IMG/VR virus record: IMGVR_UViG_3300035703_000286
Coordinates: 1 to 33,374 of that record
Reading direction: 5' to 3' (one strand)
Length of the DNA: 33,374 nt
Source of the DNA: a virus
The position numbers were made by a program, and so were the translations under genes. Below the pieces are notes generated by a model. It made no database searches and was not told the DNA's origin. It worked only from the letters and a program-made list of their open reading frames with translations. This document shows positions 1-6,112 of the stretch, in pieces (the stretch's first letter is position 1; each line of letters begins with the position of its first letter).

Positions 1-77
1 AAATACTTCAATACGAAAAGTATGATCCCGTCCGTGAAAAACTCCTCGCTATCGCTGATGAGCTTGAATCTCAATAG
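1..77 (+). CDS. C-terminal end of an unknown protein (5' partial)
   Basis: The third reading frame is open from the left edge to a TAG at 75-77 and encodes about 24 residues ending in DELESQ. The sequence is charged and looks helical (several Glu, Lys and Leu at helix-like spacing). The start and the function lie outside the window. A bidirectional-looking terminator hairpin follows at once, which fits the end of a rightward transcription unit. Confidence 0.5.
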   Translation, partial: ILQYEKYDPVREKLLAIADELESQ

Positions 78-97
78 CCATCTTCACTATTGTCTAA

Positions 98-298
98 TTA
101 AAAGGCTCCATCAGGAGCCTTTTCTTTCACCCAAGTATGATCTCCAGGAATAGGCTCCATCCCCACAGACCACGTATCAAAATCATCTTCATTGCGAGGA
201 TCATAAACTTCTTCACTTGGTGGAATATAAACTTCTCCCCTGCTAAGCCATCGCGCAAGACGTTCGCGTTCCTGTTCAGAAGACAATTTCCTTTCCAT
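98..298 (-). CDS. Small hypothetical protein, 66 aa
   Basis: A leftward frame starts at ATG (298) and stops at TAA (98-100). The product is polar, rich in Glu, Asp, Arg and Pro, with no membrane segment, and I do not recognise the family. Its last codons lie inside the terminator hairpin at 100-124, so the stem also encodes the C-terminus. A second leftward-reading hairpin at 335-358 lies just upstream. No Shine-Dalgarno sequence is visible, which is common in this window. It faces opposite to the neighbouring genes, so its reality rests only on the intact frame and the snug terminator. Confidence 0.45.
   Translation of the reverse strand: MERKLSSEQERERLARWLSRGEVYIPPSEEVYDPRNEDDFDTWSVGMEPIPGDHTWVKEKAPDGAF
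100..124. terminator. Bidirectional intrinsic terminator
   Basis: The inverted repeat AAAAGGCTCC-ATCA-GGAGCCTTTT has a 10-bp stem and a 4-base loop, with A-tract and T-tract on its flanks. It can end the rightward gene stopping at 77 and the leftward gene stopping at 98. Confidence 0.8.
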
Positions 299-334
299 GG
301 AAAACCAGCTAATCTTCTATAGCTTATCTAGGCA

Positions 335-358
335 AAAGAAAAGGGGGCCAAAGCCCCC
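335..358 (-). terminator. Leftward intrinsic terminator
   Basis: GGGGGC-CAAA-GCCCCC (343-358) is preceded on the plus strand by an A-rich run, which becomes a U-tract in a leftward transcript. No leftward protein gene is apparent to its right before about 8,400, so it may end a short unrecognised leftward RNA. Confidence 0.6.
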
Positions 359-666
359 GTCTCTTTACAGTCTCCGATACTCGAAAAAACAAATAGGGGA
401 AAACTCCTCGCCTAGAAGGGCGGCGTGCCTCTCAGGAGAATGACTAGCTCCTTGGCGAAGCTATACAGCATCACCCACGCCACCGTCAAGCGTTCACCCT
501 CACGGCCCGCCTTACGACAGGAGAAGCAATTAAGCCTCTAGAACCGACTGCTCACAAACTGTAACACATGCTGCTGCTCACGACGGCATGCTTGACAGGC
601 ATGGCACAATGGTAAGACCGTTGTCCGCGAGGGCGATGGGCCTCTCTAGTTCTTTTCACCATTTTG
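359..666. other. Intergenic stretch without a convincing gene
   Basis: About 300 bases between the leftward terminator and the RlpA-like gene. I see no supported ORF. A TTGACA at 592-597 resembles a -35 box, but no good -10 lies at the expected distance. The region may hold the promoter for the rightward gene run and, because of the leftward terminator at its left end, possibly a short leftward RNA. Confidence 0.4.
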
Positions 667-1023
667 ATGCTTTCACGATTTCTTCTTTCTCTGCTCCTTC
701 TGACTCCTACCATCCCTGCCCATGCTGCGTCAAGGCAATGCGGCGAAGCCTCGCACTATGGCATGGGAGATGGCTACCACGGCCAACGTACTGCTAGTGG
801 CGTCAGGTTTGATGCCTACGGTTCCATTGCTGCTCATCCATGGCTTCCATTTGGCACACGCCTTCTCGTGACAAACCGTGACAATGGAAGGCAAACAGTG
901 GTGACGGTCAATGATCGCGGCCCATACTACGGCGGACGCATTCTTGACTTGTCCTACGGCAGTTTTTCAAGACTTGCTTCGCCCGGGCAAGGAACTGCCC
1001 GCATTTGCTTCTCTCGCTTGTGA
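667..1023 (+). CDS. Secreted RlpA-like double-psi beta-barrel protein
   Basis: 118 aa with a clear Sec signal peptide (basic start, Leu-rich core, AHA before the probable cleavage site near residue 20). The rest is an RlpA-like double-psi beta-barrel domain: GEASHYG near the start, then TASG, AAHPWLPFGT and the hallmark VNDRGPY segment carrying the catalytic-type Asp, then RILDLS. RlpA proteins cleave peptidoglycan lacking stem peptides, so a role in lysis or wall passage is plausible here; that role is inference. ATG 667 is preferred over the adjacent TTG at 664. Its stop overlaps the next start (TGATG at 1021-1025), suggesting coupled translation with another exported small protein. Confidence 0.85.
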   Translation: MLSRFLLSLLLLTPTIPAHAASRQCGEASHYGMGDGYHGQRTASGVRFDAYGSIAAHPWLPFGTRLLVTNRDNGRQTVVTVNDRGPYYGGRILDLSYGSFSRLASPGQGTARICFSRL

Positions 1024-1220
1024 TGACCATGCTTCGTAACGTGGCTTCTTTCGCGCTGTTTTCTTGCGCTTTTGGCATTGGTGTTTTTGCCATTGTCGCG
1101 GCTCCTCAGGCAATGCCAAACCAAGCAGGCTTGACAGAATGCCTAAAGCTCCATCCAGAGCGCTATTGCCGCATTGCCAACGGCTTCCGCGTGGATCCTC
1201 TTGACAACGCAGTTCAATAG
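1023..1220 (+). CDS. Small exported or membrane-anchored protein, 65 aa
   Basis: Starts at ATG 1023, overlapping the stop of the RlpA-like gene. The N-terminal 30 residues form one hydrophobic segment (signal peptide or anchor) ending in small residues near VAAPQA. The remainder has two Cys (ECLKLHPERYC) that could form a disulfide outside the membrane. No family is recognised. Coupling to an RlpA-like gene suggests both act at the cell envelope, perhaps in lysis. A terminator follows at 1243-1275. Confidence 0.55.
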   Translation: MTMLRNVASFALFSCAFGIGVFAIVAAPQAMPNQAGLTECLKLHPERYCRIANGFRVDPLDNAVQ

Positions 1221-1242
1221 CCCTATTGTCCCCATGGCAGCA

Positions 1243-1275
1243 AAAGGGCTCCGAAAGGAGCCTTTCCTTCTTTTA
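1243..1275 (+). terminator. Intrinsic terminator
   Basis: GGCTCC-GAAA-GGAGCC stem (1247-1262) with a stable GAAA loop, followed by a T-rich tract (1263-1275). It ends the RlpA/small-protein unit and lies only about 20 bases before the next start. Confidence 0.8.
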
Positions 1276-1293
1276 CCAGCGATGGTTCCTCCA

Positions 1294-1533
1294 ATGACTC
1301 AAACGCCTTTCCTGACACGCTCTCAACGTGCCATTGCCCGCATGGTCAAAAATGCAGGCTATGAACTAACCAGCTATTCTCAGAATGATCGCCTTGCTGC
1401 TCGCGCTAAGCTTTTGGCCGTTGTTTCTAAAGCGCCTGATCATGCCCCAGCGAGCAAACCAAACAAGCGTACAAAAGCTTATTTCCGTACACTAGCTGAC
1501 AGCATGGAAGATCACGTCTGGCGCTATTTGTAA
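1294..1533 (+). CDS. Hypothetical basic protein, 79 aa
   Basis: The start is taken as ATG 1294 (context TTCCTCCAATGAC), because the open frame upstream runs through the terminator; ATG 1282 is an alternative. The product is basic (many Lys/Arg), with a helical N-terminal half (SQRAIARMVKNAGYEL) and a Pro/Lys linker before a second helix ending DHVWRYL. No family is recognised. Its stop overlaps the next start (TAATG), so it is likely co-translated with the HicA-like gene. Confidence 0.55.
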   Translation: MTQTPFLTRSQRAIARMVKNAGYELTSYSQNDRLAARAKLLAVVSKAPDHAPASKPNKRTKAYFRTLADSMEDHVWRYL

Positions 1534-1724
1534 TGGCATTAAAGGACAATAGACGCGCATTGCTCGATCTTGTTAAAAAGCATGGTTTTGTTCTTCATCG
1601 CAAGAATAAACACTATGTGTTTAAGCATTCTTCTGGCAAGACCCTTGTTTGCAGCACAAGCTGTACTGATTGGCGAGCATTGAAGAATGTTGAGCGAGAC
1701 ATTAAGCGTCTGTTGTCCTCATGA
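1533..1724 (+). CDS. HicA-like small protein
   Basis: 63 aa with the alpha-beta-beta-alpha order of HicA-type mRNA interferases: an N-terminal helix (ALLDLVKKHG), a hairpin with the conserved-looking His (KNKHYVFKH), then a strand and a C-terminal helix (ALKNVERDIKRLL). HicA toxins have a double-stranded-RNA-binding-like fold with a catalytic His in this hairpin. No HicB-like antitoxin is adjacent; the next gene looks like a small beta-rich protein instead. It could therefore be a domesticated RNA-binding protein rather than a toxin. It overlaps the next gene by ATGA (1721-1724). Confidence 0.5.
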   Translation: MALKDNRRALLDLVKKHGFVLHRKNKHYVFKHSSGKTLVCSTSCTDWRALKNVERDIKRLLSS

Positions 1725-1924
1725 AATTTTCCGTTGGCACCATTGTCGATTTGTACGACTTTGGTTTTAAACAATGGAGAGGAGAATATATTATTACAAA
1801 AGTTATTCCTGAAACTGGCTTATACAAAATCAAGAATACAAAAACAAACAGTCAACAATTCGTCAAGGAAAAAGCCTTGCGAATAGGACGTCTCAAGCCT
1901 TTCCGTATTGAGAGCCTCCATTGA
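1721..1924 (+). CDS. Small basic beta-rich protein, 67 aa
   Basis: Starts in an ATGA overlap with the HicA-like gene. The sequence alternates hydrophobic and polar residues (VGTIVDLYDFG, GEYIITKVIPETGLYKIKN), suggesting an SH3-like or KOW-like small barrel, and ends with a basic tail. This fold is a guess from the strand pattern; no family is recognised. Tight coupling to the HicA-like gene makes a joint function possible. Confidence 0.55.
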   Translation: MKFSVGTIVDLYDFGFKQWRGEYIITKVIPETGLYKIKNTKTNSQQFVKEKALRIGRLKPFRIESLH

Positions 1925-2007
1925 TTGTTACGAAATGCAACAGGCCCAATTTCCGGGGTTTTTCTCCTGTATTGTTCTCTAGTCGTCAGGCAGCGATGCC
2001 TCCTCTC

Positions 2008-2286
2008 ATGGACAAAACCGCTCTCATTAAGCAGTTCATCTTCAATGCTGGCAGCAGTATTGTCAGCGTGCAATTCATCAAGGCTGATGGCTCTGTTCGT
2101 AGCCTTCAATTCAATCCTCGCGACAGCAAGGAAATTAAAGGCACTGGTACTGCCATTAAAAAGCCTTCTATTGTCCGTTGCCGCGATTTTTCTATTGCTC
2201 GTAGCGTAGGTGAAGGTGCCTGGCGTTCCTTTGATTGCGAGCGTGTGATTAGCGTCAAAGCAAACGGCCAATCCATTTCCTTCTGA
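2008..2286 (+). CDS. Small protein resembling the WYL_2/DUF2693 Sm-like family
   Basis: Start chosen at ATG 2008 (92 aa); ATG 1996 is an alternative. The pattern SVQFIKADGSVRSLQF near the N-terminus, then CRDFSI and a final GAWRSFDCERVISVKANG, resembles the phage and bacterial small Sm-like/SH3 beta-barrel family WYL_2 (DUF2693), whose role is unknown. The match is by eye to the DGS.R and aWRsf.....vis motifs. It follows the 67-aa gene after about 80 bases without an obvious ribosome-binding site. Confidence 0.6.
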   Translation: MDKTALIKQFIFNAGSSIVSVQFIKADGSVRSLQFNPRDSKEIKGTGTAIKKPSIVRCRDFSIARSVGEGAWRSFDCERVISVKANGQSISF

Positions 2287-2289
2287 ACA

Positions 2290-2526
2290 ATGTTTCACAA
2301 AGTCGTTGAAGGCTGGAAAGCAGATCCTTATCTAGCCAAGATCGAAGCAGACCGCCAAGCACAACACTCTGGATATGGCGTCAGACAATTCCTCTGTGCC
2401 GATGGTTCCCAAAAGTGGGAAGCTTACGGTTGGGAACGCATCACTGAACTCCAGATTCACGACACTTCCTACGGCATCTTTGACCATAAATGGGAAGCTG
2501 AACAGTATTTCAACAACATTCTCTGA
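2290..2526 (+). CDS. Hypothetical protein, 78 aa
   Basis: Begins three bases after the previous stop, at ATG 2290. The product is rich in aromatic residues (Trp, Tyr, Phe) with a central DGSQKWEAYGWERI stretch that looks like beta strands, and a C-terminal helix (EAEQYFNNIL). No membrane segment or known motif is seen. It is probably co-transcribed with the genes on both sides; the next start follows two bases after its stop. Confidence 0.55.
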   Translation: MFHKVVEGWKADPYLAKIEADRQAQHSGYGVRQFLCADGSQKWEAYGWERITELQIHDTSYGIFDHKWEAEQYFNNIL

Positions 2527-2528
2527 TC

Positions 2529-2903
2529 ATGCCTTTCTTCATTGCAACTGCCCTGCCCGAATTGCCTCCCATGGTTCAGCAAGAGCCAGCAAAGAATCGT
2601 CAGCAAGAAATCCTAGAGAAAATCATGCAGCAAGCTCCTGCTGCTGCTGAGCGCCCCTTTGGCGACTGCACGTACCAATGGGGACAATGGAAGCTAGCAA
2701 GTGATGGCGTGCGCACCACACTGCGCTCCTGCAAAGGAGAATCTGCTCAAACTCCTTCCTACATCGCCGTGAGCTGCCCGCTCCTGCAAGTGAACACCAC
2801 GGAAGCTGGCAAATGGAATGGCTGGCGCAGTCCCATTGCCAAAGCTGCAAAACCAGGCGAAGCCATGATGGTGGCCACGCTCTGTGCCAATGTCACGCAA
2901 TAG
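2529..2903 (+). CDS. Hypothetical protein, 124 aa
   Basis: ATG 2529. The N-terminal 45 residues are Gln/Pro/Ala-rich and look disordered or helical (EILEKIMQQAPAAAE). The rest looks like a small beta domain with four Cys (FGDCTYQWG, LRSCKG, VSCPLL, TLCANV). The even Cys count could mean disulfides or a metal site. No signal peptide is evident. It is the last gene before the terminator at 2925-2950. Confidence 0.55.
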   Translation: MPFFIATALPELPPMVQQEPAKNRQQEILEKIMQQAPAAAERPFGDCTYQWGQWKLASDGVRTTLRSCKGESAQTPSYIAVSCPLLQVNTTEAGKWNGWRSPIAKAAKPGEAMMVATLCANVTQ

Positions 2904-2924
2904 GGCTTCGTAAAGCTTTGTAAC

Positions 2925-2950
2925 AAGGGGGCCATCAGGCCCCTTCCTTT
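2925..2950 (+). terminator. Intrinsic terminator
   Basis: AAGGGGGCC-ATCA-GGCCCCTT stem with one bulged G, followed by the pyrimidine-rich TCCTTT. It closes the run 1294-2903. Confidence 0.7.
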
Positions 2951-2999
2951 GGTATTCTTCTCTCATCGGGCGCGAGCTCGTCCTTTCTTCTTTCCTCCA

Positions 3000-3236
3000 A
3001 TGACCTTCTCTCCTGAATTCAAAGAAAATCTTCTGTGGGACGTGGCTCGTTTCATGGTTGATAGCAAGCCTGGCGATATCCTCGCTTTGCCTGCTGCTTC
3101 ATTCTTGGTAAAAGCCCCTAACGGAGAACTAGCCCTCACTCGCACTACTGGCATGGCATTTTCCCATCTTTGGGAGCCCACTAGCGATAAGATCGTTTCC
3201 ATTGTTGAGCGCTGGGCAAAGGAGACAGTTTCGTGA
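3000..3236 (+). CDS. Hypothetical protein, 78 aa
   Basis: Start taken at ATG 3000 (same TCCTCCAATGAC context as the gene at 1294) because the frame upstream overlaps the terminator leader. It contains an N-terminal helical segment (FKENLLWDVARFMVD), a likely strand pair (ASFLVKAPNGELALTRT) and a C-terminal helix. No family is recognised. It overlaps the next gene by GTGA at 3233-3236. Confidence 0.55.
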   Translation: MTFSPEFKENLLWDVARFMVDSKPGDILALPAASFLVKAPNGELALTRTTGMAFSHLWEPTSDKIVSIVERWAKETVS

Positions 3237-3415
3237 CCACGATCAGTGTTATTGCCATTTCAAAGAAAGGCAAAAGCCGCATTGGTACCAAACTCACCAC
3301 TGCCATTGTTGAGCAGGATCATCACGATAAGCTTTTCGTAGCGTGGCCTGAATTAAATCAATGCAGATGGATTAAAAAGGAAAACGATCCTGATTTTCGC
3401 ATTGTTGAGAACTGA
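3233..3415 (+). CDS. Small hypothetical protein, 60 aa
   Basis: GTG start overlapping the preceding TGA. The product is basic and beta-patterned (ISVIAISKKGKSRIGTKLTTAIVEQD), ending CRWIKKENDPDFRIVEN. It may be another small barrel, but nothing specific is recognised. It lies in an unbroken small-gene run with short gaps. Confidence 0.5.
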   Translation: MTTISVIAISKKGKSRIGTKLTTAIVEQDHHDKLFVAWPELNQCRWIKKENDPDFRIVEN

Positions 3416-3418
3416 ATC

Positions 3419-3763
3419 ATGATGAATCAAGAAATCAAAAAGCGCTGGATCGAAGCTCTTCGCTCTGGAGAGTATCAACAGGGAAAAGAAAGTCTTTTCC
3501 ATCGCGGTAAATTCTGTTGCTTAGGCGTGCTCACTGATCTCTACATTAAAGAGCATGGTCTTCAATGGAAGCAAGATTCTGCGGATCTGTGGAGCTTTGA
3601 AGAAGAAGGAGGAACTCTTCTCCCTCGATCAGTGCAAAAATGGGCTGACCTTGACGTTCCTAATCCTACGATTTTGGGCAACAGAGCTACAGATCACAAC
3701 GATAACTACAACGCAAGCTTTGATGATATTGCTAACTACATTGAAGAAGACAAGGAGCTTTGA
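3419..3763 (+). CDS. Conserved phage protein of unknown function, 114 aa
   Basis: ATG 3419 (a second ATG follows directly). The motif order matches a family widespread in phages and some bacteria: an N-terminal helix WIEALRSGEYQQGK, then FCCLGVLTDLY, LLPRSVQKWADL, and a C-terminal ASFDDIANYIEE. I know no function for this family. The paired Cys in FCCLGVL is a constant feature as I recall it. It lies in the small-gene run, with the next start three bases beyond the stop. Confidence 0.7.
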   Translation: MMNQEIKKRWIEALRSGEYQQGKESLFHRGKFCCLGVLTDLYIKEHGLQWKQDSADLWSFEEEGGTLLPRSVQKWADLDVPNPTILGNRATDHNDNYNASFDDIANYIEEDKEL

Positions 3764-3765
3764 TC

Positions 3766-3993
3766 ATGCCTTATTCTCTCATTATTGATGATGAATGGGG
3801 CGTTCCATACGCCCTCAAGACTTTTGAAACCATTCAAGACGTGCATGATGAAATTAGGACAATGGATGAAGCATTAGACGATGTGGGGCCAGGTGCTGCC
3901 TACGCTATTCGCTGCATTATTGATCAGCTCAAAGAAATTGTCCACGAGGCTGAAGAAGAGCCTGAAACTATTCTTGATCGCCCTGCTTTCTGA
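3766..3993 (+). CDS. Acidic hypothetical protein, 75 aa
   Basis: ATG 3766 is preferred to the overlapping TTG at 3760. The product is strongly acidic and helical (DVHDEIRTMDEALDDVG, IDQLKEIVHEAEEEPE). Its acid charge and small size resemble many phage inhibitor or DNA-mimic proteins, but that is only an analogy. No family is recognised. Confidence 0.55.
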   Translation: MPYSLIIDDEWGVPYALKTFETIQDVHDEIRTMDEALDDVGPGAAYAIRCIIDQLKEIVHEAEEEPETILDRPAF

Positions 3994-3996
3994 ACC

Positions 3997-4296
3997 ATGT
4001 TGACCATTTCCACTTATCAAGACAACGGCCCGTATTTCCCTCCCACTAAAGGCCGCTATCAAGCGGCCCGCTTGAGAGACCTTCTCTTCCACGTCAGGCA
4101 AGCGATGGAGGATAGGGAGGACACTATTGCCATCTTTGACCCACAAGACAATTGCAAAGCTATCTGGCGCAGGGATGTTGAAGGCCACATAGACAGCGCT
4201 GGTGATGCCATCATTGATCATGAAGGCTATGAGCTGATGCGCCCTGATATCAAGGAACAATGGTTATGGAAGAGGCTTCAGGAGGTAATGAAATAA
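3997..4296 (+). CDS. Hypothetical protein, 99 aa
   Basis: ATG 3997, three bases after the previous stop. It is mixed alpha/beta: an N-terminal Tyr/Pro-rich part, a central helix (ARLRDLLFHVRQAMED), then TIAIFDPQDNCKAIW, which looks like a strand-turn-strand. Its last codons contain AGGAGG, the best Shine-Dalgarno in the area, serving the next gene. It overlaps that gene by TAATG at 4294-4298. Confidence 0.55.
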   Translation: MLTISTYQDNGPYFPPTKGRYQAARLRDLLFHVRQAMEDREDTIAIFDPQDNCKAIWRRDVEGHIDSAGDAIIDHEGYELMRPDIKEQWLWKRLQEVMK

Positions 4297-4706
4297 TGGG
4301 CACTAATTACTATCTGCACGCTCCTAAGTGTTTTCATTGCGGCAAAGAAGAAGAACCTCCTTTGCATCTTGGCAAAAGCTCTTATGGCTGGTGCTTTAGC
4401 CTCCACGTCTATCCAGAAGATGGTATCAACAATTGGCAACAACTATGGAGCCGCATTGATTATTTAACGCAAAATCATCACTATGAAATAAGAGATGAAT
4501 ATGGAGGCTTTGTTGATAACGGAGAATTCTTCTCCATTGTCTGGGACAGGAGCGGCAAGCCTGATAGGCTTTTCGACAAACAATGGCTAAGGGATAACTA
4601 CGCAGAAATAGGGCCTTACGGTCTTGCCAGACATGCTTTACTTGTAGGGCATTGCATAGGCCATGGTAAAGGGCCTTTTGATTACATCATTGGAGAATTC
4701 TCTTGA
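4296..4706 (+). CDS. Conserved phage protein with zinc-ribbon-like start, 136 aa
   Basis: The start is fixed at ATG 4296 by the AGGAGG sequence about 10 bases upstream. It begins MGTNYYLH and has a CFHCG pair followed by LHLGKSSYGWCFSLHVYP; I recall this arrangement from a family of small phage proteins of unknown function. The CxxC could bind zinc with other Cys or His (CIGHGKG near the C-terminus). The middle is aromatic and polar with no enzyme motif. It overlaps the DUF3293 gene by TTGA. Confidence 0.65.
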   Translation: MGTNYYLHAPKCFHCGKEEEPPLHLGKSSYGWCFSLHVYPEDGINNWQQLWSRIDYLTQNHHYEIRDEYGGFVDNGEFFSIVWDRSGKPDRLFDKQWLRDNYAEIGPYGLARHALLVGHCIGHGKGPFDYIIGEFS

Positions 4707-5053
4707 ACAAAAAGCTTCGCCAAGCCTTTGAAAGCACCATCCTTCTTTCTTCGGGCTCCCCATGGGAGCCTTCTTCTTTGCCTTGTTTTGTTATCTCTGC
4801 TTGCTGCCCCTACAGTCTGCCCTTTGACTCTGCCCGTGACTCTGCTCTTCACCACGAAATGAAAGGCTGGCTGGAGCTACTAGGCGCATCTCATGAGGAG
4901 ATCATCGGGCAATCGCCTGACGGAGCTTGGCAAGAGCCTTGCTGGGCTATTTATGGCATCACAGAAGGACAAGCGAAGCGCTTGGGCAGGCTTTATCAGC
5001 AATGGGCAGTGTTTCGCTTTGATGAGCAGGGGAGAACAGTATTGGCTTGTTGA
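4703..5053 (+). CDS. DUF3293 family protein
   Basis: TTG start overlapping the previous stop (TTGA); no other start leaves the domain intact. The 116 aa match the DUF3293 pattern: FVISACCPYS near residue 30, an early Asn/Ser-rich turn, a helix (HHEMKGWLELLG), the WQEPCWAIYGI segment, and a final helix-strand pair (AKRLGRLYQQWAVFRFD). The family's function is unknown, although members occur in phages and bacteria. It is the last gene of the leftmost small-gene run, closed by the terminator at 5062-5083. Confidence 0.75.
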   Translation: MNKKLRQAFESTILLSSGSPWEPSSLPCFVISACCPYSLPFDSARDSALHHEMKGWLELLGASHEEIIGQSPDGAWQEPCWAIYGITEGQAKRLGRLYQQWAVFRFDEQGRTVLAC

Positions 5054-5061
5054 AAGCAAAG

Positions 5062-5083
5062 AAGCCGCCCTAAGGCGGCTTTT
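5062..5083 (+). terminator. Intrinsic terminator
   Basis: AAGCCGCC-CTAA-GGCGGCTT with an 8-bp perfect stem and following TT, nine bases after the DUF3293 stop. Confidence 0.8.
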
Positions 5084-5127
5084 GATGGTTATGGTTGGAA
5101 AGGAATCGCTAGCCTTGTATTGGATCC

Positions 5128-5197
5128 GGCCAAGGTTGTATCAGAAAAAATTGGAACTGGCCAAGGTCGTATCAGACCCGGCCAGAGTTCTATCAGG
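5128..5197. repeat. Three imperfect 18-base direct repeats (GGCCAAGGTTGTATCAGA type)
   Basis: Copies at 5128-5145, 5159-5176 and 5180-5197; the third is the most divergent (GGCCAGAGTTCTATCAGG). Spacing is irregular (31 and 21 bases). They begin about 45 bases after the terminator and open the gene-free region. Candidate protein-binding sites. Confidence 0.7.
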
Positions 5198-5266
5198 CTT
5201 ATTTTATACCATTTCATCACATCATCATATCATCACACTGCCGTTATATGCGCATACAGACATGAA

Positions 5267-5298
5267 TAGTACAGGCGTACTATAGTACAGGCATACTA
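5267..5298. promoter_or_regulatory. Two abutting palindromic 16-mers, operator-like
   Basis: TAGTACAGGCGTACTA (5267-5282) is a perfect 6-bp inverted repeat around AGGC. TAGTACAGGCATACTA (5283-5298) follows directly with one arm mismatch. Adjacent dyads of this size are typical binding sites for dimeric repressors or replication initiators. Confidence 0.65.
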
Positions 5299-5346
5299 GC
5301 CCGAGGCGAGGGCGATTCCCCGGTTCTTCGATGGGGAATAGGGAGA

Positions 5347-5405
5347 ATATACCCTACCTAGCGGCCGTAGATATACCCTACCCAACAAGCGTAGATATAC
5401 CCTAC
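5347..5405. repeat. Three ATATACCCTAC direct repeats, 24-base period
   Basis: Exact copies at 5347-5357, 5371-5381 and 5395-5405, each start 24 bases after the last. The last two share the longer core GTAGATATACCCTAC. Regular spacing suggests an array of binding sites rather than chance. Confidence 0.75.
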
Positions 5406-5540
5406 TGGTGACGGCCTTAGGAGAGGCTTACTTGTGGCCGTGCTAAGTGAGGCTCACTTGTGGCCGTGCTAGGTGTCTCCTACTGGTGGCGGCCTTAAAA
5501 GTAAGCCACTGGTGGCGTGCTGATTCCACTTGCCTACTGG
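5402..5540. repeat. Degenerate TACTGGTGGCGGCCTTA / ACTTGTGGCCGTGCTA repeats
   Basis: Two nearly identical 23-base units at 5423-5445 and 5449-5471 (one difference) are flanked by related CTACTGGTGACGGCCTTA (5402-5419) and CTACTGGTGGCGGCCTTA (5480-5497), and a further diverged copy near 5507-5523. Each contains the core (C/T)ACT(T/G)GTGRC. The arrangement looks like a decayed tandem array. Confidence 0.65.
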
Positions 5541-5541
5541 C

Positions 5542-5620
5542 GCGATTCTGCCGAGCTTCAGTGAGACTAACTGCCGCGTGTGGCTGCCTACTCTCGCTAG
5601 TGCGATTCTGCCGCGATCGC
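5542..5620. repeat. GCGATTCTGCCG repeat pair and one HIP1 octamer
   Basis: GCGATTCTGCCG occurs at 5542-5553 and 5602-5613. The second copy runs directly into GCGATCGC at 5613-5620, the highly iterated palindrome (HIP1) overrepresented in many cyanobacterial genomes. One copy proves little by itself but fits a cyanobacterial host. Confidence 0.5.
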
Positions 5621-5665
5621 CTACGCTTATCGTTCCGCCATGTTTGTGCTGCCTACTGCCTGGCG

Positions 5666-5761
5666 CTAGTTGAGCCCTACCGCGAGGCACTAGTTGAGCC
5701 CTACTGTTTAGCGCTAGTTCTCTCTCACTGTTTAGCGCTAGTTGAGCCCTACTGTTTAGCC
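5666..5761. repeat. Four-copy tandem repeat, exact 24-base period
   Basis: CTAGTTGAGCCCTAC occurs at 5666-5680, 5690-5704 and 5738-5752, with a variant (CTAGTTCTCTCTCAC) at 5714-5728. The linker between units is mostly TGTTTAGCG. A partial fifth unit continues after 5761. Because 24 is a multiple of three, long frames cross the array on both strands and encode repetitive peptides, which I regard as spurious. Confidence 0.85.
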
Positions 5762-6112
5762 CTAAGTGTAGATATTTCAATACGTAACGCCGCTGGCAGT
5801 TATGGCGCTTCCAATGGTATGGGCGCTGATTGTTGCGGATTGTTGCAACGGTTGACCGTTTGGCGGGAGAGATGGCACGCGTGTGCGTGCGATCGTCTCT
5901 CTGCTGAGCACTGCGCGCAGTCTCTCCCTTTTGATAAGCCTGGCTTGTCATTTCGCTGCGGATCGGGCACTGATAAGCGTAGGCGCTTATGACCCGCCAA
6001 ACCAGCGCTGACTGATCGCCCGTGCTTATCGCAGGTGCTTTGCCCCTTTGCAAACGCTTGTGGGGCCTGTAGTGTTCCCTCAGAACCTTGAAAACCGAAA
6101 AGCAACGACACC
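5762..6112. other. Non-coding stretch with GATAAGC sites and a dyad
   Basis: No convincing gene. ATAAGCG-TAGG-CGCTTAT (5973-5990) is a perfect 7-bp dyad. Its half-site GATAAGC also occurs at 5933-5939 and 5972-5978, and inverted as GCTTATC at 6024-6030 and 5625-5631. These could be operator or origin-type sites. The two long frames here (plus strand 5447-5992, minus strand 5469-6053) have no recognisable protein character. Confidence 0.5.

Noticed and set aside
592-620. Promoter with TTGACA -35 upstream of the RlpA-like gene
   Set aside because: At 15-18 bases spacing the best -10 is TAAGAC, a poor match; not enough to call.
1852-2298. 148-codon leftward ORF opposite the WYL_2-like gene
   Set aside because: Antisense to a rightward gene run and crosses two gene boundaries; no start context.
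5347-5761. CRISPR-like array
   Set aside because: Repeat units are short, mostly without unique spacers of constant length, tandem in one case, and no cas gene is present.
5447-5992. 181-codon rightward ORF over the repeat region, with a repeating LALVEPYC-type peptide
   Set aside because: The peptide repeat is a by-product of a 24-base DNA repeat. Cys/Leu/Arg-rich composition, no start context, and an equally long frame on the other strand argue against a real protein.
5469-6053. 194-codon leftward ORF over the same repeats
   Set aside because: It exists for the same reason (24-base period keeps frames open); no domain or plausible composition.
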